NCBI RefSeq assembly: GCF_025397915.1
Contig: NZ_JALIDZ010000013.1
Span: 1 to 64,000, forward strand
Source: Microbaculum marinisediminis
GTDB taxonomy: Bacteria > Pseudomonadota > Alphaproteobacteria > Rhizobiales > Tepidamorphaceae
DNA length: 64,000 nt
Direction of reading: 5' to 3'
Positions within the stretch are counted from its first letter, which is position 1. Each line of letters begins with the position of its first letter. Positions 33,314 to 41,986 of the stretch are shown here, piece after piece. The notes under the pieces were generated by a model. The model worked only from the letters and a program-made list of their open reading frames with translations, had not been told where the DNA came from and did no database searches. A program made the position numbers and the translations under genes.

Positions 33314-34996
33314 ATGAGAACGATACTGAAGAAAACGGTGCATCCGTCCTCGATATTGTCGGCGCTCACGGGGAGCGTTTGCCGGCGGGTTGCGCTCGTC
33401 GTCTTCCTGGCGGTGATCGTGCTCAACGCCGCGGTCACGATATTCGTCTATCACACCGACAGAAACGACTTCGTCCGCGAACGGACGGCAGAGGCGCTGT
33501 CACTGTTCGCCGCGGCGGTCGATTCGACTGCGTATCCGGGGATCGAAGCGCTGACCCGGATGGGCGAGAACCTTGTGCGCAACACCAAGGTCGATGGCGG
33601 GGTGGTCATCAGTGGCGCGGGTGAAGACCGCGCCGTCTTCGGAACGGTTCCCGGCCTGACATGGGCGGAGGCGCGGCTGAACGGCGAAGTCGTCCGCTTC
33701 TCTCCAGCCACGGGTGCATTCGACATCTTCATCTCGCCCGAGCAATCGCGGTTGCCCTACGGTGTGATCCTGCGGCTGAACGCGGCCGAGGACTGGCGGA
33801 AGCTGTCCGCAAATCTGTTCCAGCAGGCGATGCTGCTGCTTGCGGTGGCCGTCGTCTTGAGCGTGCTCACCGCGCTGATCGTCGCCAATCAGGTGGTGCG
33901 GCCGGTCGCAACGATCCGCAAAGTGGTCGATCTGACGCTCAACGCGCCGGAAGACTCCGGCGCGGTTCGCACGGGCATCTCGCGCACAGACGAGATCGGC
34001 GCGCTGGCGCGCGCGGTCGACCAGCTGCTGTTTCTGACATCCACGACCTTTACCGACGAGCTCGCCGCCGCGGTGACGATCCTCGAGACGTCGCCCCACG
34101 GCATCCTCACCTTCTCGGAGCAGGGGCACCTGATTTCGGCGAACCAGGCCGCGCTTGCGTTGTTCGGGGAACGCAATTTCACCGGTCTGCTCAATCGTGA
34201 TCCCACTAGCCTGTTCCGGTTCGGGGACGAGGCGGTGGATTGCGTCGAGTTCGCCGGCCGCGGCAGGATGCTCGGTCCAGGAGAGATACTCCAGGAGCCC
34301 GAGAATTTCCCGTGTCTGGTCGCGGGTGACACGGTCAATCGCGCCGATGGGACGGTGCTGCGGCGCTTTCTGATCTTCGTCGACATGCGTGATCTGGTCG
34401 ATCAGGTGCGCGCCGAAGTGCATCGGCGCGAAGCCGCCGAACGGCGCGTCACGGACCTGGTCAGCGATCTGCGACTGATGCGCCGCAATTTCGATGCCTG
34501 CCTCGTCATCACCGAAATGGACGATACCGGTACGGCGCGCCCCAGTCCGGTTACGTTGCAGCCGCGTGGCCTGATAGACACGTGGATGGAAAGATTGGCC
34601 GCGGACGGCGAACCTGTGCCCTCGGGCCTGGAGATCGGCGACCTGCCGCCGGTCAAGGGTGTGCCGGCCGACCTGCGTCGCCTTTTCGACACGGCGCTGG
34701 AGGTGGTGCGGCGTCGCAGCGGCGCCGCGGACGCTCGTATCGCGATTTCCGCCACCGGTGGCGGCGACGACGTGGCTATCGTCTTCCGTGAAATCACGGA
34801 AGACGGTGCCGATGTCGAGATCGCCTCCGATGTCGACATGGCGATCCTGCTTGGCGCGCTCGGCGTCCTGTGTCGCCGGCAGGGCGGGGCGCTGATGGCG
34901 ATGACCGGCAAGGACGGGACCAACCAACTCGCAATACGGCTGAAAGTCGATCTGACGGTCGCCTCCGAGGTGCCTGCTGAATCTGAAGCTGCCTAA
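33314..34996 (+). CDS. sensor-kinase-like protein lacking catalytic motifs
   Basis: 560 residues. Membrane helices lie at about 25-46 and 172-196 with a periplasmic domain between. A HAMP region follows to about 250 (VVRPVATIRKVVDLT), then a PAS-like domain (ILETSPHGILTFSEQGHLISAN near 256). A C-terminal domain has the outline of a kinase ATPase but no phospho-acceptor His box and no Asn (N) box; the region matching the N box reads LRRLFDTALEVVRRR. The G1 box is also absent. It probably signals by protein contact or is a co-receptor. No response regulator is adjacent downstream. Confidence 0.75.
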   Translation: MRTILKKTVHPSSILSALTGSVCRRVALVVFLAVIVLNAAVTIFVYHTDRNDFVRERTAEALSLFAAAVDSTAYPGIEALTRMGENLVRNTKVDGGVVISGAGEDRAVFGTVPGLTWAEARLNGEVVRFSPATGAFDIFISPEQSRLPYGVILRLNAAEDWRKLSANLFQQAMLLLAVAVVLSVLTALIVANQVVRPVATIRKVVDLTLNAPEDSGAVRTGISRTDEIGALARAVDQLLFLTSTTFTDELAAAVTILETSPHGILTFSEQGHLISANQAALALFGERNFTGLLNRDPTSLFRFGDEAVDCVEFAGRGRMLGPGEILQEPENFPCLVAGDTVNRADGTVLRRFLIFVDMRDLVDQVRAEVHRREAAERRVTDLVSDLRLMRRNFDACLVITEMDDTGTARPSPVTLQPRGLIDTWMERLAADGEPVPSGLEIGDLPPVKGVPADLRRLFDTALEVVRRRSGAADARIAISATGGGDDVAIVFREITEDGADVEIASDVDMAILLGALGVLCRRQGGALMAMTGKDGTNQLAIRLKVDLTVASEVPAESEAA

Positions 34997-35058
34997 GTTT
35001 TCCCGCGTTGTGGCGCCGCAACCTTTGCGTCGACCCTGGAATCCCGTTAACAAGGGTC

Positions 35059-36300
35059 ATGGTCTATTCTGGGCATAACCGACGGCGAGGCGGGTGGTGC
35101 TGGCGGCACGTTGCGGCTGCGGTTCTGTTCGCCGCCTCAAGCTTGGTTCTCGCGCCGACTGCAGGGCGTGCCGGCCCGGCGCTGGTGTTCGATACCGGAA
35201 CGGGAGAAGTCCTGCACGCTTACGGGGCCTACACGCCGTGGCATCCGGCGTCGCTCACCAAGATCATGACGGCCTACGTCACCTTCGAGGCGATCCGCGA
35301 CGGTACCGTCACGATGAAATCGCCGGTCCGCGTTTCGGAACTGGCCCTGTCGCAGCCGCCCAGCAAGATGGGTTTTCCGGTTGGCACGGAAATCAGCATC
35401 GAATACGCGCTACGCATCCTCATGGTGAAGTCGGCCAACGATATCGCGGTCGCGCTGGCGGAGGCGGTTGGCGGCAATTACGACGTTTTCGTCGCAAAGA
35501 TGAATTCCACGGCCCGGCGTCTGGGCATGTGGGACACGCGGTACGTCAATTCGCACGGTTTGCATGACGAACGGCAGGTGACCACCGCCCACGACCTCGC
35601 ACTGCTGACCCGGGCGATGATCCGCGATTATCCCCAGTACCAGGCCTTTTTTGAAATCCAGTCGATCCAGGTCGGCCAGAAGGTGCTGCGCAACCACAAC
35701 AAGCTGATCGGGCGTTTCCGCGGCGCCGACGGCATGAAGACCGGGTACGTCTGCGCCTCCGGGTTCAACATCGTTGCGACCGCCACGCGCGGTGGCCGCA
35801 GGCTGGCTGCGGTCGTGCTCGGCGGCGTGCGATCAAGCCTGCGCGACGAAGTGACGGCCGGGCTTCTGGAAGCCGGTTTCGAGGCCGGCAGCGGTTTCTC
35901 GCTGTTCGGCAAGTCGGGCCGCCCAACGATCGACAGCCTGCCGCGACCCGCATCCATCGGCGCGCCTGTCGATATGCGCCCATATGTGTGCCAGAAAAAG
36001 AAGGCGCCGGCGGAGTACCTGTCTTTCGGAACGGAGCCCGCGGCGACGGTCGAAGCGAATTCCTCGCGGTCCCTCAATCCTGCCGGAACCGCGCTGGCGC
36101 TGACCGCGGCCTCGGCCATCGACCTGGGACCGATGACGCCCGGGGCCAAGCCGGTCATCGCGTTCGACGTTCCGCTGCCGCGTCCGCGCCCCGTGGAAGC
36201 GCCGAAGACCAACCCGTTCAAGTTGTTCGCCAAGCCGAGCAACGCGAGTGCGGGTTCGTCCGACTTGACCGTGCGGCCGCGTTCCAATCCGATGCGGTGA
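35059..36300 (+). CDS. D-alanyl-D-alanine carboxypeptidase (PBP5/6-like)
   Basis: It trims the terminal D-Ala of peptidoglycan stem peptides in the periplasm. 413 residues from the ATG at 35059, with a signal region to about residue 38. The penicillin-binding motifs are in order: Ser-X-X-Lys in HPASLTKIMTAYV near 72, Ser-X-Asn in SANDIAVALAEAV near 128, and Lys-Thr-Gly in MKTGYVCASGFN near 229. The C-terminal 130 residues are Pro-rich and low in complexity (LPRPRPVEAPK), without the usual PBP5 amphipathic anchor. Confidence 0.92.
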   Translation: MVYSGHNRRRGGWCWRHVAAAVLFAASSLVLAPTAGRAGPALVFDTGTGEVLHAYGAYTPWHPASLTKIMTAYVTFEAIRDGTVTMKSPVRVSELALSQPPSKMGFPVGTEISIEYALRILMVKSANDIAVALAEAVGGNYDVFVAKMNSTARRLGMWDTRYVNSHGLHDERQVTTAHDLALLTRAMIRDYPQYQAFFEIQSIQVGQKVLRNHNKLIGRFRGADGMKTGYVCASGFNIVATATRGGRRLAAVVLGGVRSSLRDEVTAGLLEAGFEAGSGFSLFGKSGRPTIDSLPRPASIGAPVDMRPYVCQKKKAPAEYLSFGTEPAATVEANSSRSLNPAGTALALTAASAIDLGPMTPGAKPVIAFDVPLPRPRPVEAPKTNPFKLFAKPSNASAGSSDLTVRPRSNPMR

Positions 36301-36317
36301 CCGCTAATCGGTGACCG

Positions 36318-36575
36318 TCATCCGGCCTTGCGGCGAATCGTGAAGCGATAGACGCCCTCCGTTTCGGATTGTTCGACCAGCGCGTGGCCGGTTTCCGAAC
36401 AGAAGTGCGGAAAATCGATCACCGAGGCCGGATCGGTCGCTTCGACCGTCAACAGGGCCCCGGGGGCGAGACCCGACAGGATCTTGCGCGCCTTGAGGAC
36501 CGGAAGGGGGCAGATCAGGCCCTTGACGTCCAGAATGTCGGCAGCAGACGAGTCCGGCTGTTTCTCGTTCATCAA
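36318..36575 (-). CDS. TusA/SirA-family sulfur carrier protein
   Basis: 85 residues with the TusA signature Cys-Pro-X-Pro in DVKGLICPLPVLKARKIL near 16-33, where the Cys carries persulfide sulfur. Such proteins relay sulfur to tRNA thiolation, molybdenum cofactor or other targets. It is convergent with the carboxypeptidase gene (17-nt gap) and divergent from the acyl-CoA synthetase gene. Confidence 0.9.
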   Translation of the reverse strand: MMNEKQPDSSAADILDVKGLICPLPVLKARKILSGLAPGALLTVEATDPASVIDFPHFCSETGHALVEQSETEGVYRFTIRRKAG

Positions 36576-36769
36576 AACGGTCCGTCCTCTTAGCCCGTGA
36601 ATGCGTTGCGGTCTTGTCGGCGACAGAAGCCGCCGGCGCGTGGGGTCTCGTCCCGCGCCCTCTTATCTAGGCCGTTCCAGAATGCTAGGAAAGACGCAAA
36701 GGGCGACCAGTGTCGCTGGCGGCGCTCGATCAGGAAGAGTGCCTGCTTGGGGGAGGCGCGGGGGAAGAG

Positions 36770-38569
36770 ATGTCGCTCCTTAAACGGCTGCGCAGCGAAT
36801 TCATCTACCTTGTTTCGGCCATTCGAATTCTCGGCAGGGTTTCGCCTATCGTCAAAAACCGGACACGTACGTTTCCGGACATCCTGGATACCCTGGCCGA
36901 CCGATACGCCGACAACGTCGCCCTGCTGAGCGATCGTACCCAGTTGACCTACCGCCAGCTGCAGGCGCGCGCCAATCAGTACGCGCGCTGGGCGCGCTCC
37001 CTGGGTATCGGCAAGGGCGACACGGTCGCGCTGATGATGCCGAACGAGCCGGAATATCTCGCCGTATGGATGGGCGTCATCCGCGTCGGCGGTGTCTGCG
37101 CGCTGATCAACACCAACCTGTCCGGCGCCGGGCTGGCGCATTGCCTCAATATCGTCAACGCGCGCCAGATCCTCGTCGGCGGCGATCTGGTCGCCAATTT
37201 CGAGTCCGCGCTTACCCATATCGAAACGCCGCCGCGCCTGTGGGTCGCGGGCAAGTCGCATCCGGGTGGCGAACCCATCGAGGTCGTGCTCGAGCAGTTG
37301 CCGGACGGTCCGTTGCCGGATGACGAAAAACCCGATCTGACGATCGATGATCCGGCACTCTATATCTATACGTCGGGCACGACCGGCCTGCCCAAGGCGG
37401 CGGTGATAAACCACTACCGGGTCCAGGCGATCATGGCCGGATTTGCCGCAGCGTGTCATTCCGGCGAGAGCGACCGCATCTACATCGCGCAGCCGCTCTA
37501 TCACACTGCCGGCGGCGTGCTCGCGCCAGGCATCGCGCTGATGAACGGGGGCTCCTGCTTCATCCGGGAGAAGTTTTCCGCGCGCCAGTTCTGGGACGAC
37601 GTGGTCGCCTACGATTGCACCATGTTCCAGTATATCGGCGAGCTGTGCCGCTACCTGCTCAACGCGCCGACCCATCCCAACGAGACCAGGCACAAGATCC
37701 GGCTGTGCAACGGCAACGGGCTCAGGCCCGACATCTGGACCGACTTCCAGGAGCGCTTCCGGATCCCCCGCATCATAGAGTGGTACGCGGCGACAGAAGG
37801 CAACGTCACGATCTTCAATCTGGACGGTACCCCCGGCGCCATCGGCCGCATTCCGAAGTGGCTGGAAAAGCGGTTCATGACCAGGATCATCCGGTTCGAT
37901 GTGGAATCCGAGACGGTCGTGCGCGGGGCAGACGGCTTCTGCATTGAATGCAAGCCGGGCGAAACCGGCGAGGCGATCGGCCGGATCCTCATCGATCCGA
38001 AGGCTCCCGCGCAGCGTTTCGACGGATACGCGGACAAATCGGCGACGGAAAAGAAGATCCTGCGCGACGTGTTCGAGACGGGCGATGCCTGGTTCCGTAC
38101 CGGCGACCTACTGAAGAAGGACGCGGTCGGCTACTTCTATTTCATCGATCGGATCGGCGACACGTTTCGCTGGAAGGGCGAGAACGTGTCGACCTCAGAG
38201 GTCGCCGAGACGATCAATGTGTTTCCGGGCGTTCGCGAGGCGAATGTCTATGGCGTCCACGTGCCCGGCCACGACGGACGCGCCGGAATGGCGGCGATCG
38301 CGGCCGACGACGACCTCGATCTCGCCGGCCTGCGCGAGCATATCAATGCCCAGCTACCGCCCTATGCCCGGCCGTTGTTCGTGCGTATCCGCAAGGAGAT
38401 GGAAGTGACCACCACGTTCAAGCAGAAGAAGGTGGATCTGCGCAACGATGGCTTCGACCCCGCCCGCATCTCCGACGATCTCTATTTCAACGACCCCGAT
38501 ACCGCCCGTTTCGAACTGATCGATCCCGATCTCTTCGGGCGAATCCAATCCAGGGCTATTCGCCTTTAG
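36770..38569 (+). CDS. long-chain acyl-CoA synthetase (FATP/FadD6-like)
   Basis: 599 residues from the ATG at 36770, which follows GGGGAAGAG. ANL superfamily, very-long-chain/FATP branch. The AMP-binding P-loop is YIYTSGTTGLPKAAV near 216, the adenine motif is EWYAATEGNV near 335, and the hinge region includes GDLLKKDAVGYFYFIDRIGDTFRWKGENVS. The last motif and the C-terminal QKKVDLRNDGFDP match bacterial FadD6-type enzymes. It activates long or branched fatty acids for degradation or lipid use. Confidence 0.9.
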   Translation: MSLLKRLRSEFIYLVSAIRILGRVSPIVKNRTRTFPDILDTLADRYADNVALLSDRTQLTYRQLQARANQYARWARSLGIGKGDTVALMMPNEPEYLAVWMGVIRVGGVCALINTNLSGAGLAHCLNIVNARQILVGGDLVANFESALTHIETPPRLWVAGKSHPGGEPIEVVLEQLPDGPLPDDEKPDLTIDDPALYIYTSGTTGLPKAAVINHYRVQAIMAGFAAACHSGESDRIYIAQPLYHTAGGVLAPGIALMNGGSCFIREKFSARQFWDDVVAYDCTMFQYIGELCRYLLNAPTHPNETRHKIRLCNGNGLRPDIWTDFQERFRIPRIIEWYAATEGNVTIFNLDGTPGAIGRIPKWLEKRFMTRIIRFDVESETVVRGADGFCIECKPGETGEAIGRILIDPKAPAQRFDGYADKSATEKKILRDVFETGDAWFRTGDLLKKDAVGYFYFIDRIGDTFRWKGENVSTSEVAETINVFPGVREANVYGVHVPGHDGRAGMAAIAADDDLDLAGLREHINAQLPPYARPLFVRIRKEMEVTTTFKQKKVDLRNDGFDPARISDDLYFNDPDTARFELIDPDLFGRIQSRAIRL

Positions 38570-38650
38570 GACCGAGACCCGATGCCGGGCGGCCAGGCCG
38601 AGCGGTTTCCGGGACCTGCCAACCTGCAATCTCGAACGGAGACTTCGCAT

Positions 38651-39199
38651 ATGACCGATCTCGCCACGCCGACCGACGTCCTCGACTTCTGGTGGTCGGC
38701 CGGTCCGACCAAATGGTACGCCGGCGGCGAGGCGTTCGACGAAGCCTGTCGCCAGCGCTTCGAAGCCCTGCTTGAACACACCGCGTCAGGTGGACTCGAG
38801 GATTGGGAAGCCACGCCGCAAGGGGCGCTTGCCCTCATCATCGTGCTCGACCAGTTGTCCCGGAATATTCTTCGCGGAAGCCCGCGCGCCTTTGCGCAGG
38901 ACGAACGGGCGGTCGGCGTTTCCGAACGTGCGATCGCCGCAGGCTACGACAAACTCTGGCCGGTGCCAGCGCGCAATTTCTTCTACATGCCATTCATGCA
39001 TGCCGAGGATATCGACCTGCAGGCGCGCTGCTGCGACTTCTTCCGCGCCCATGCGGACCAGGATGGCTACTTCTACGCGCTGGTGCACCTGGATGCGATA
39101 CGCCGTTTCGGGCGTTTTCCCCACCGAAACACGGTTCTCGGCCGCGAGTCGACGCCGGAGGAGCGGGCCTACCTGGACTCCGGCGGGTTCTCTGCCTGA
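38651..39199 (+). CDS. DUF924-family protein
   Basis: 182 residues, start at 38651 after a weak ribosome site. It is all-helical, with the family landmarks DVLDFWWSAGPTKWYAG near 9, ALALIIVLDQLSRNILRG near 60, and FFYMPFMHAEDIDLQ near 112. DUF924 proteins have an alpha-alpha superhelix fold and no established activity. It follows the acyl-CoA synthetase by 81 nt on the same strand. Confidence 0.87.
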   Translation: MTDLATPTDVLDFWWSAGPTKWYAGGEAFDEACRQRFEALLEHTASGGLEDWEATPQGALALIIVLDQLSRNILRGSPRAFAQDERAVGVSERAIAAGYDKLWPVPARNFFYMPFMHAEDIDLQARCCDFFRAHADQDGYFYALVHLDAIRRFGRFPHRNTVLGRESTPEERAYLDSGGFSA

Positions 39200-39290
39200 A
39201 CCGGCCTGACGTGCGGTCCGGAACCGTTTCTTAAGCGCTTTTATCTAGGCTCCCGCCCGTATTCCGGAACCGGACAGGACAGGGGCCAGG

Positions 39291-40682
39291 GTGAGCGAGA
39301 TAACCTCCGCGAACCAGCAGGACGATGCGGGTGTGCCGCGCGGGCGGATCGCCCGCGGGCGCCGTCTGGTCGTCGACATACTGCGCGCCGAGACCGACCG
39401 GACGCTGGCCCAGCGCACCGCCGTCATCGCCTTCTTCATCCGTGCGTCGAGTGCGGCGATCGCGCTCGTCTCGCAGATCCTGCTGGCGCGCTGGCTGGGC
39501 AGCCATGAATATGGCGTCTTCGCCTTCGCCTTCGTGACGCTGGTGATCGTCGGCGGCCTGTTGCCGATGGGCTTTCCGACGGCAGGCCAGCGGTTCATCG
39601 CCGAATATGCCGAAGCCGGCCAGTCCGGCCTGCTGCGCGGTTTCCTGGACGGCAGCCGCCTGCTGATGGTGGCGATCGGCACGACAGTGTCGCTGCTCGG
39701 CGCCCTCGGCCTATGGCTGTTCGGCGACCTGATCGACCGGCAATACCTGCTGCCGCTCTACCTGATCCTCGTCTGCCTGCCGGCCTATGCGCTGATGGAG
39801 GTCCAGGACGGCATCGCGCGCAACTACTCGTGGATCGACCTGGCGCTGGCCCTGCCCTATCTGGTGCGGCCGCTGATCATCATCGCCATCGTCGGCGGCA
39901 CCATGCTCGCCGCCGGTAGCGCCGACGCGATCACCGGTGCCTACGCGCTGATCGGCGCGATCTGGTTCACCGGTGTGCTGCAAACGCTGTTACTCGAACT
40001 GCGGCTCCGGCGTCGCGTGCCGAAAGTCGCGCGTGTTTACGCCTGGAAGCCGTGGGTGATCACCTCTCTGCCGATCTTCCTGGTCGAGAGCTTCTACATG
40101 CTACTCACCAATACGGACGTGCTGGTGCTGTCGATCTACGAAAGCCCGGACAAGATCGGCATCTACTATGCCGCGGTGAAGACCTTGGCGCTGATCTCGT
40201 TCGTCCCCTTCGCGGTGACGGCTGCCTCCGCGCACAAATATGCTGAGTACGGCGCGACCGGAGACCGGGCCAAGCTCGAGGCCTTCGTGCGCGATACCGT
40301 GAACTGGACGTTCTGGCCGGCGCTCGCGGCGACACTGGCGATGCTCGCGGCCGGCAAGCCGCTGCTGTGGCTGTTCGGGCCGGAATTCGTCGACGGCTAT
40401 CCGCTGCTGTTCATTCTCGTGCTGGGCCTGATGGCGCGGGCGATGGTCGGGCCTGTGGACCGGGTCATGAACATGCTCGGCCAGCAGAACGTGTGCGCGC
40501 TGATCTACGCGGTCGCCTTCGCGCTCAATCTGGTGCTCAACTTCACCCTGATCCCGCTGTTCGGGCTTGCCGGCGCCGCCTGGGCGACGAGCCTCGCGCT
40601 GATCGCGGAATCGATCTTGCTGTTCTTCGGGGCAAGGGCGCGGCTCGGCCTGCATGTCTTCATTCTGAACGGCAAGCGCTGA
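39291..40682 (+). CDS. polysaccharide flippase (MATE/Wzx-like)
   Basis: 463 residues from a GTG start after AGGGGCCAGG. About 12-14 membrane helices of the oligosaccharide flippase/MurJ-like fold, with a long charged N terminus. ARWLGSHEYGVFAFAF near 66 is the usual first repeat motif, and the C-terminal NFTLIPLFGLAGAAWATSLAL is diagnostic for Wzx-type proteins. It likely exports lipid-linked glycans. No glycosyltransferases are adjacent. Confidence 0.87.
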   Translation: MSEITSANQQDDAGVPRGRIARGRRLVVDILRAETDRTLAQRTAVIAFFIRASSAAIALVSQILLARWLGSHEYGVFAFAFVTLVIVGGLLPMGFPTAGQRFIAEYAEAGQSGLLRGFLDGSRLLMVAIGTTVSLLGALGLWLFGDLIDRQYLLPLYLILVCLPAYALMEVQDGIARNYSWIDLALALPYLVRPLIIIAIVGGTMLAAGSADAITGAYALIGAIWFTGVLQTLLLELRLRRRVPKVARVYAWKPWVITSLPIFLVESFYMLLTNTDVLVLSIYESPDKIGIYYAAVKTLALISFVPFAVTAASAHKYAEYGATGDRAKLEAFVRDTVNWTFWPALAATLAMLAAGKPLLWLFGPEFVDGYPLLFILVLGLMARAMVGPVDRVMNMLGQQNVCALIYAVAFALNLVLNFTLIPLFGLAGAAWATSLALIAESILLFFGARARLGLHVFILNGKR

Positions 40683-40729
40683 TCCGCGTCGCGAAACGGG
40701 ACACCGGACATCCGGTGCGGGAATACGGT

Positions 40730-41974
40730 ATGGCGACGTCATCCGTCGACACAGGTGCGATACTGATGCGAAAGGGCACAGACCGCGCGGCGAAAGCGGC
40801 ATCCGCCGGCGCGCGGCCGGAGCGCGCCGAAGTCGCTCGATTCGTCACCGAAACGGTCGATCGGGAGGGCCTTGTCCGCATCCGCGACGCCTGGAAGGCG
40901 CTCGCCGGCCGGGCCGCCGAGCCGAATGTCTTCTACGATCCGGATTTCGCGTTGCCGGCGATCGAAGGCCTCGTTGCCGGCGCCGCCATTCGTGCACTGC
41001 TGGTGTGGTGCGACGACGGGCCGTCCGGGCGTAGGCTGACCGGCGTGTTTCCCTTCATCGCGAAGCGGCGCTGGAGCGTCCCGCTCAGCGTCGGCGAGGC
41101 GTTCATCCATCCCTACGCCATGTCCTCCGCTCCGCTGGTCGACAGGCAGGCGGTCCCGGAGACCGTCGCAGCCTTCCTCGACTGGCTTGAGGGCGACACG
41201 TCGCCGGCGGCCTGGCTGTTCCGCTTCCTGCCGGAAGACGGCTCCTTGCACGCGGCCTTTGTCGATGCGGCCGGCCTGCGCAAAGCCGCGCTCAGCCGTC
41301 ATGGCGCCTACCATCGGGCGGTGTTCGACGGCGGCAGCGTCGATGAGCGCTATCTGGATGTCGCGCTTGGCAGCAAACGGCGGAAGGAATATCGCCGCCT
41401 TCGCCGCAGGCTCGCGGATCATGGCGAAGTGACCGTGACCCGCGCCGAGGCCCCTGACACGGTCGCCGCCGGGATAGACGCGTTCCTGGCGCTGGAGGCC
41501 GCCGGCTGGAAGGGCGCACGGGGGACGGCGGCAGCGTTGTCGCCGGAGATCGCGCGGATGTTCAAGGCCATCGCCGCGGGCCTGGCGGCTTCCGGACAGA
41601 TCCGCGTCGATGCGCTCACGGTCGACGGCAAGCCCGTCGCCGTCGCGGTGAGCTGCGGCGAGGGCACCGACTGGTGGTTCTGGAAGATCGCCTATGACGA
41701 GGACTTCGCTACCTATTCCCCGGGTGTCCAGCTCGTCGCCGAGATCACCCAGGCCGCGATTGCCGCGCGGGACGACGAGACCTACGACTCCTGCGCGCTG
41801 CCCGGTATACCGATGATCGAGCGGCTGTGGCGCCAGCGCCGGCCCTATGCCGATGTCCTGATCGCGCCGGCGACGCTTGGCGGATTGCGGGGGATGGCCG
41901 GGCGCCTGGAAACGTGGCGGCGTCGGATGGAATGGCTCGCCAAGCGGGCGCTCTCCGCGATCGGCAAGCGCTAG
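40730..41974 (+). CDS. CelD/FemAB-like GNAT acyltransferase
   Basis: 414 residues from an ATG at 40730 (an in-frame GTG at 40715 is an alternative). The middle and C-terminal parts fit the Acetyltransf_6 (CelD/BcsL) family: KRRKEYRRLRRRLADHG near 212, FLALEAAGWKGARGTA near 249, and WFWKIAYDEDFATYSPGVQL near 312. Such proteins acylate polysaccharides or peptidoglycan precursors. It starts 48 nt after the flippase gene and may modify its cargo. Confidence 0.8.
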   Translation: MATSSVDTGAILMRKGTDRAAKAASAGARPERAEVARFVTETVDREGLVRIRDAWKALAGRAAEPNVFYDPDFALPAIEGLVAGAAIRALLVWCDDGPSGRRLTGVFPFIAKRRWSVPLSVGEAFIHPYAMSSAPLVDRQAVPETVAAFLDWLEGDTSPAAWLFRFLPEDGSLHAAFVDAAGLRKAALSRHGAYHRAVFDGGSVDERYLDVALGSKRRKEYRRLRRRLADHGEVTVTRAEAPDTVAAGIDAFLALEAAGWKGARGTAAALSPEIARMFKAIAAGLAASGQIRVDALTVDGKPVAVAVSCGEGTDWWFWKIAYDEDFATYSPGVQLVAEITQAAIAARDDETYDSCALPGIPMIERLWRQRRPYADVLIAPATLGGLRGMAGRLETWRRRMEWLAKRALSAIGKR

Positions 41975-41986
41975 CCCGACGCGGGC

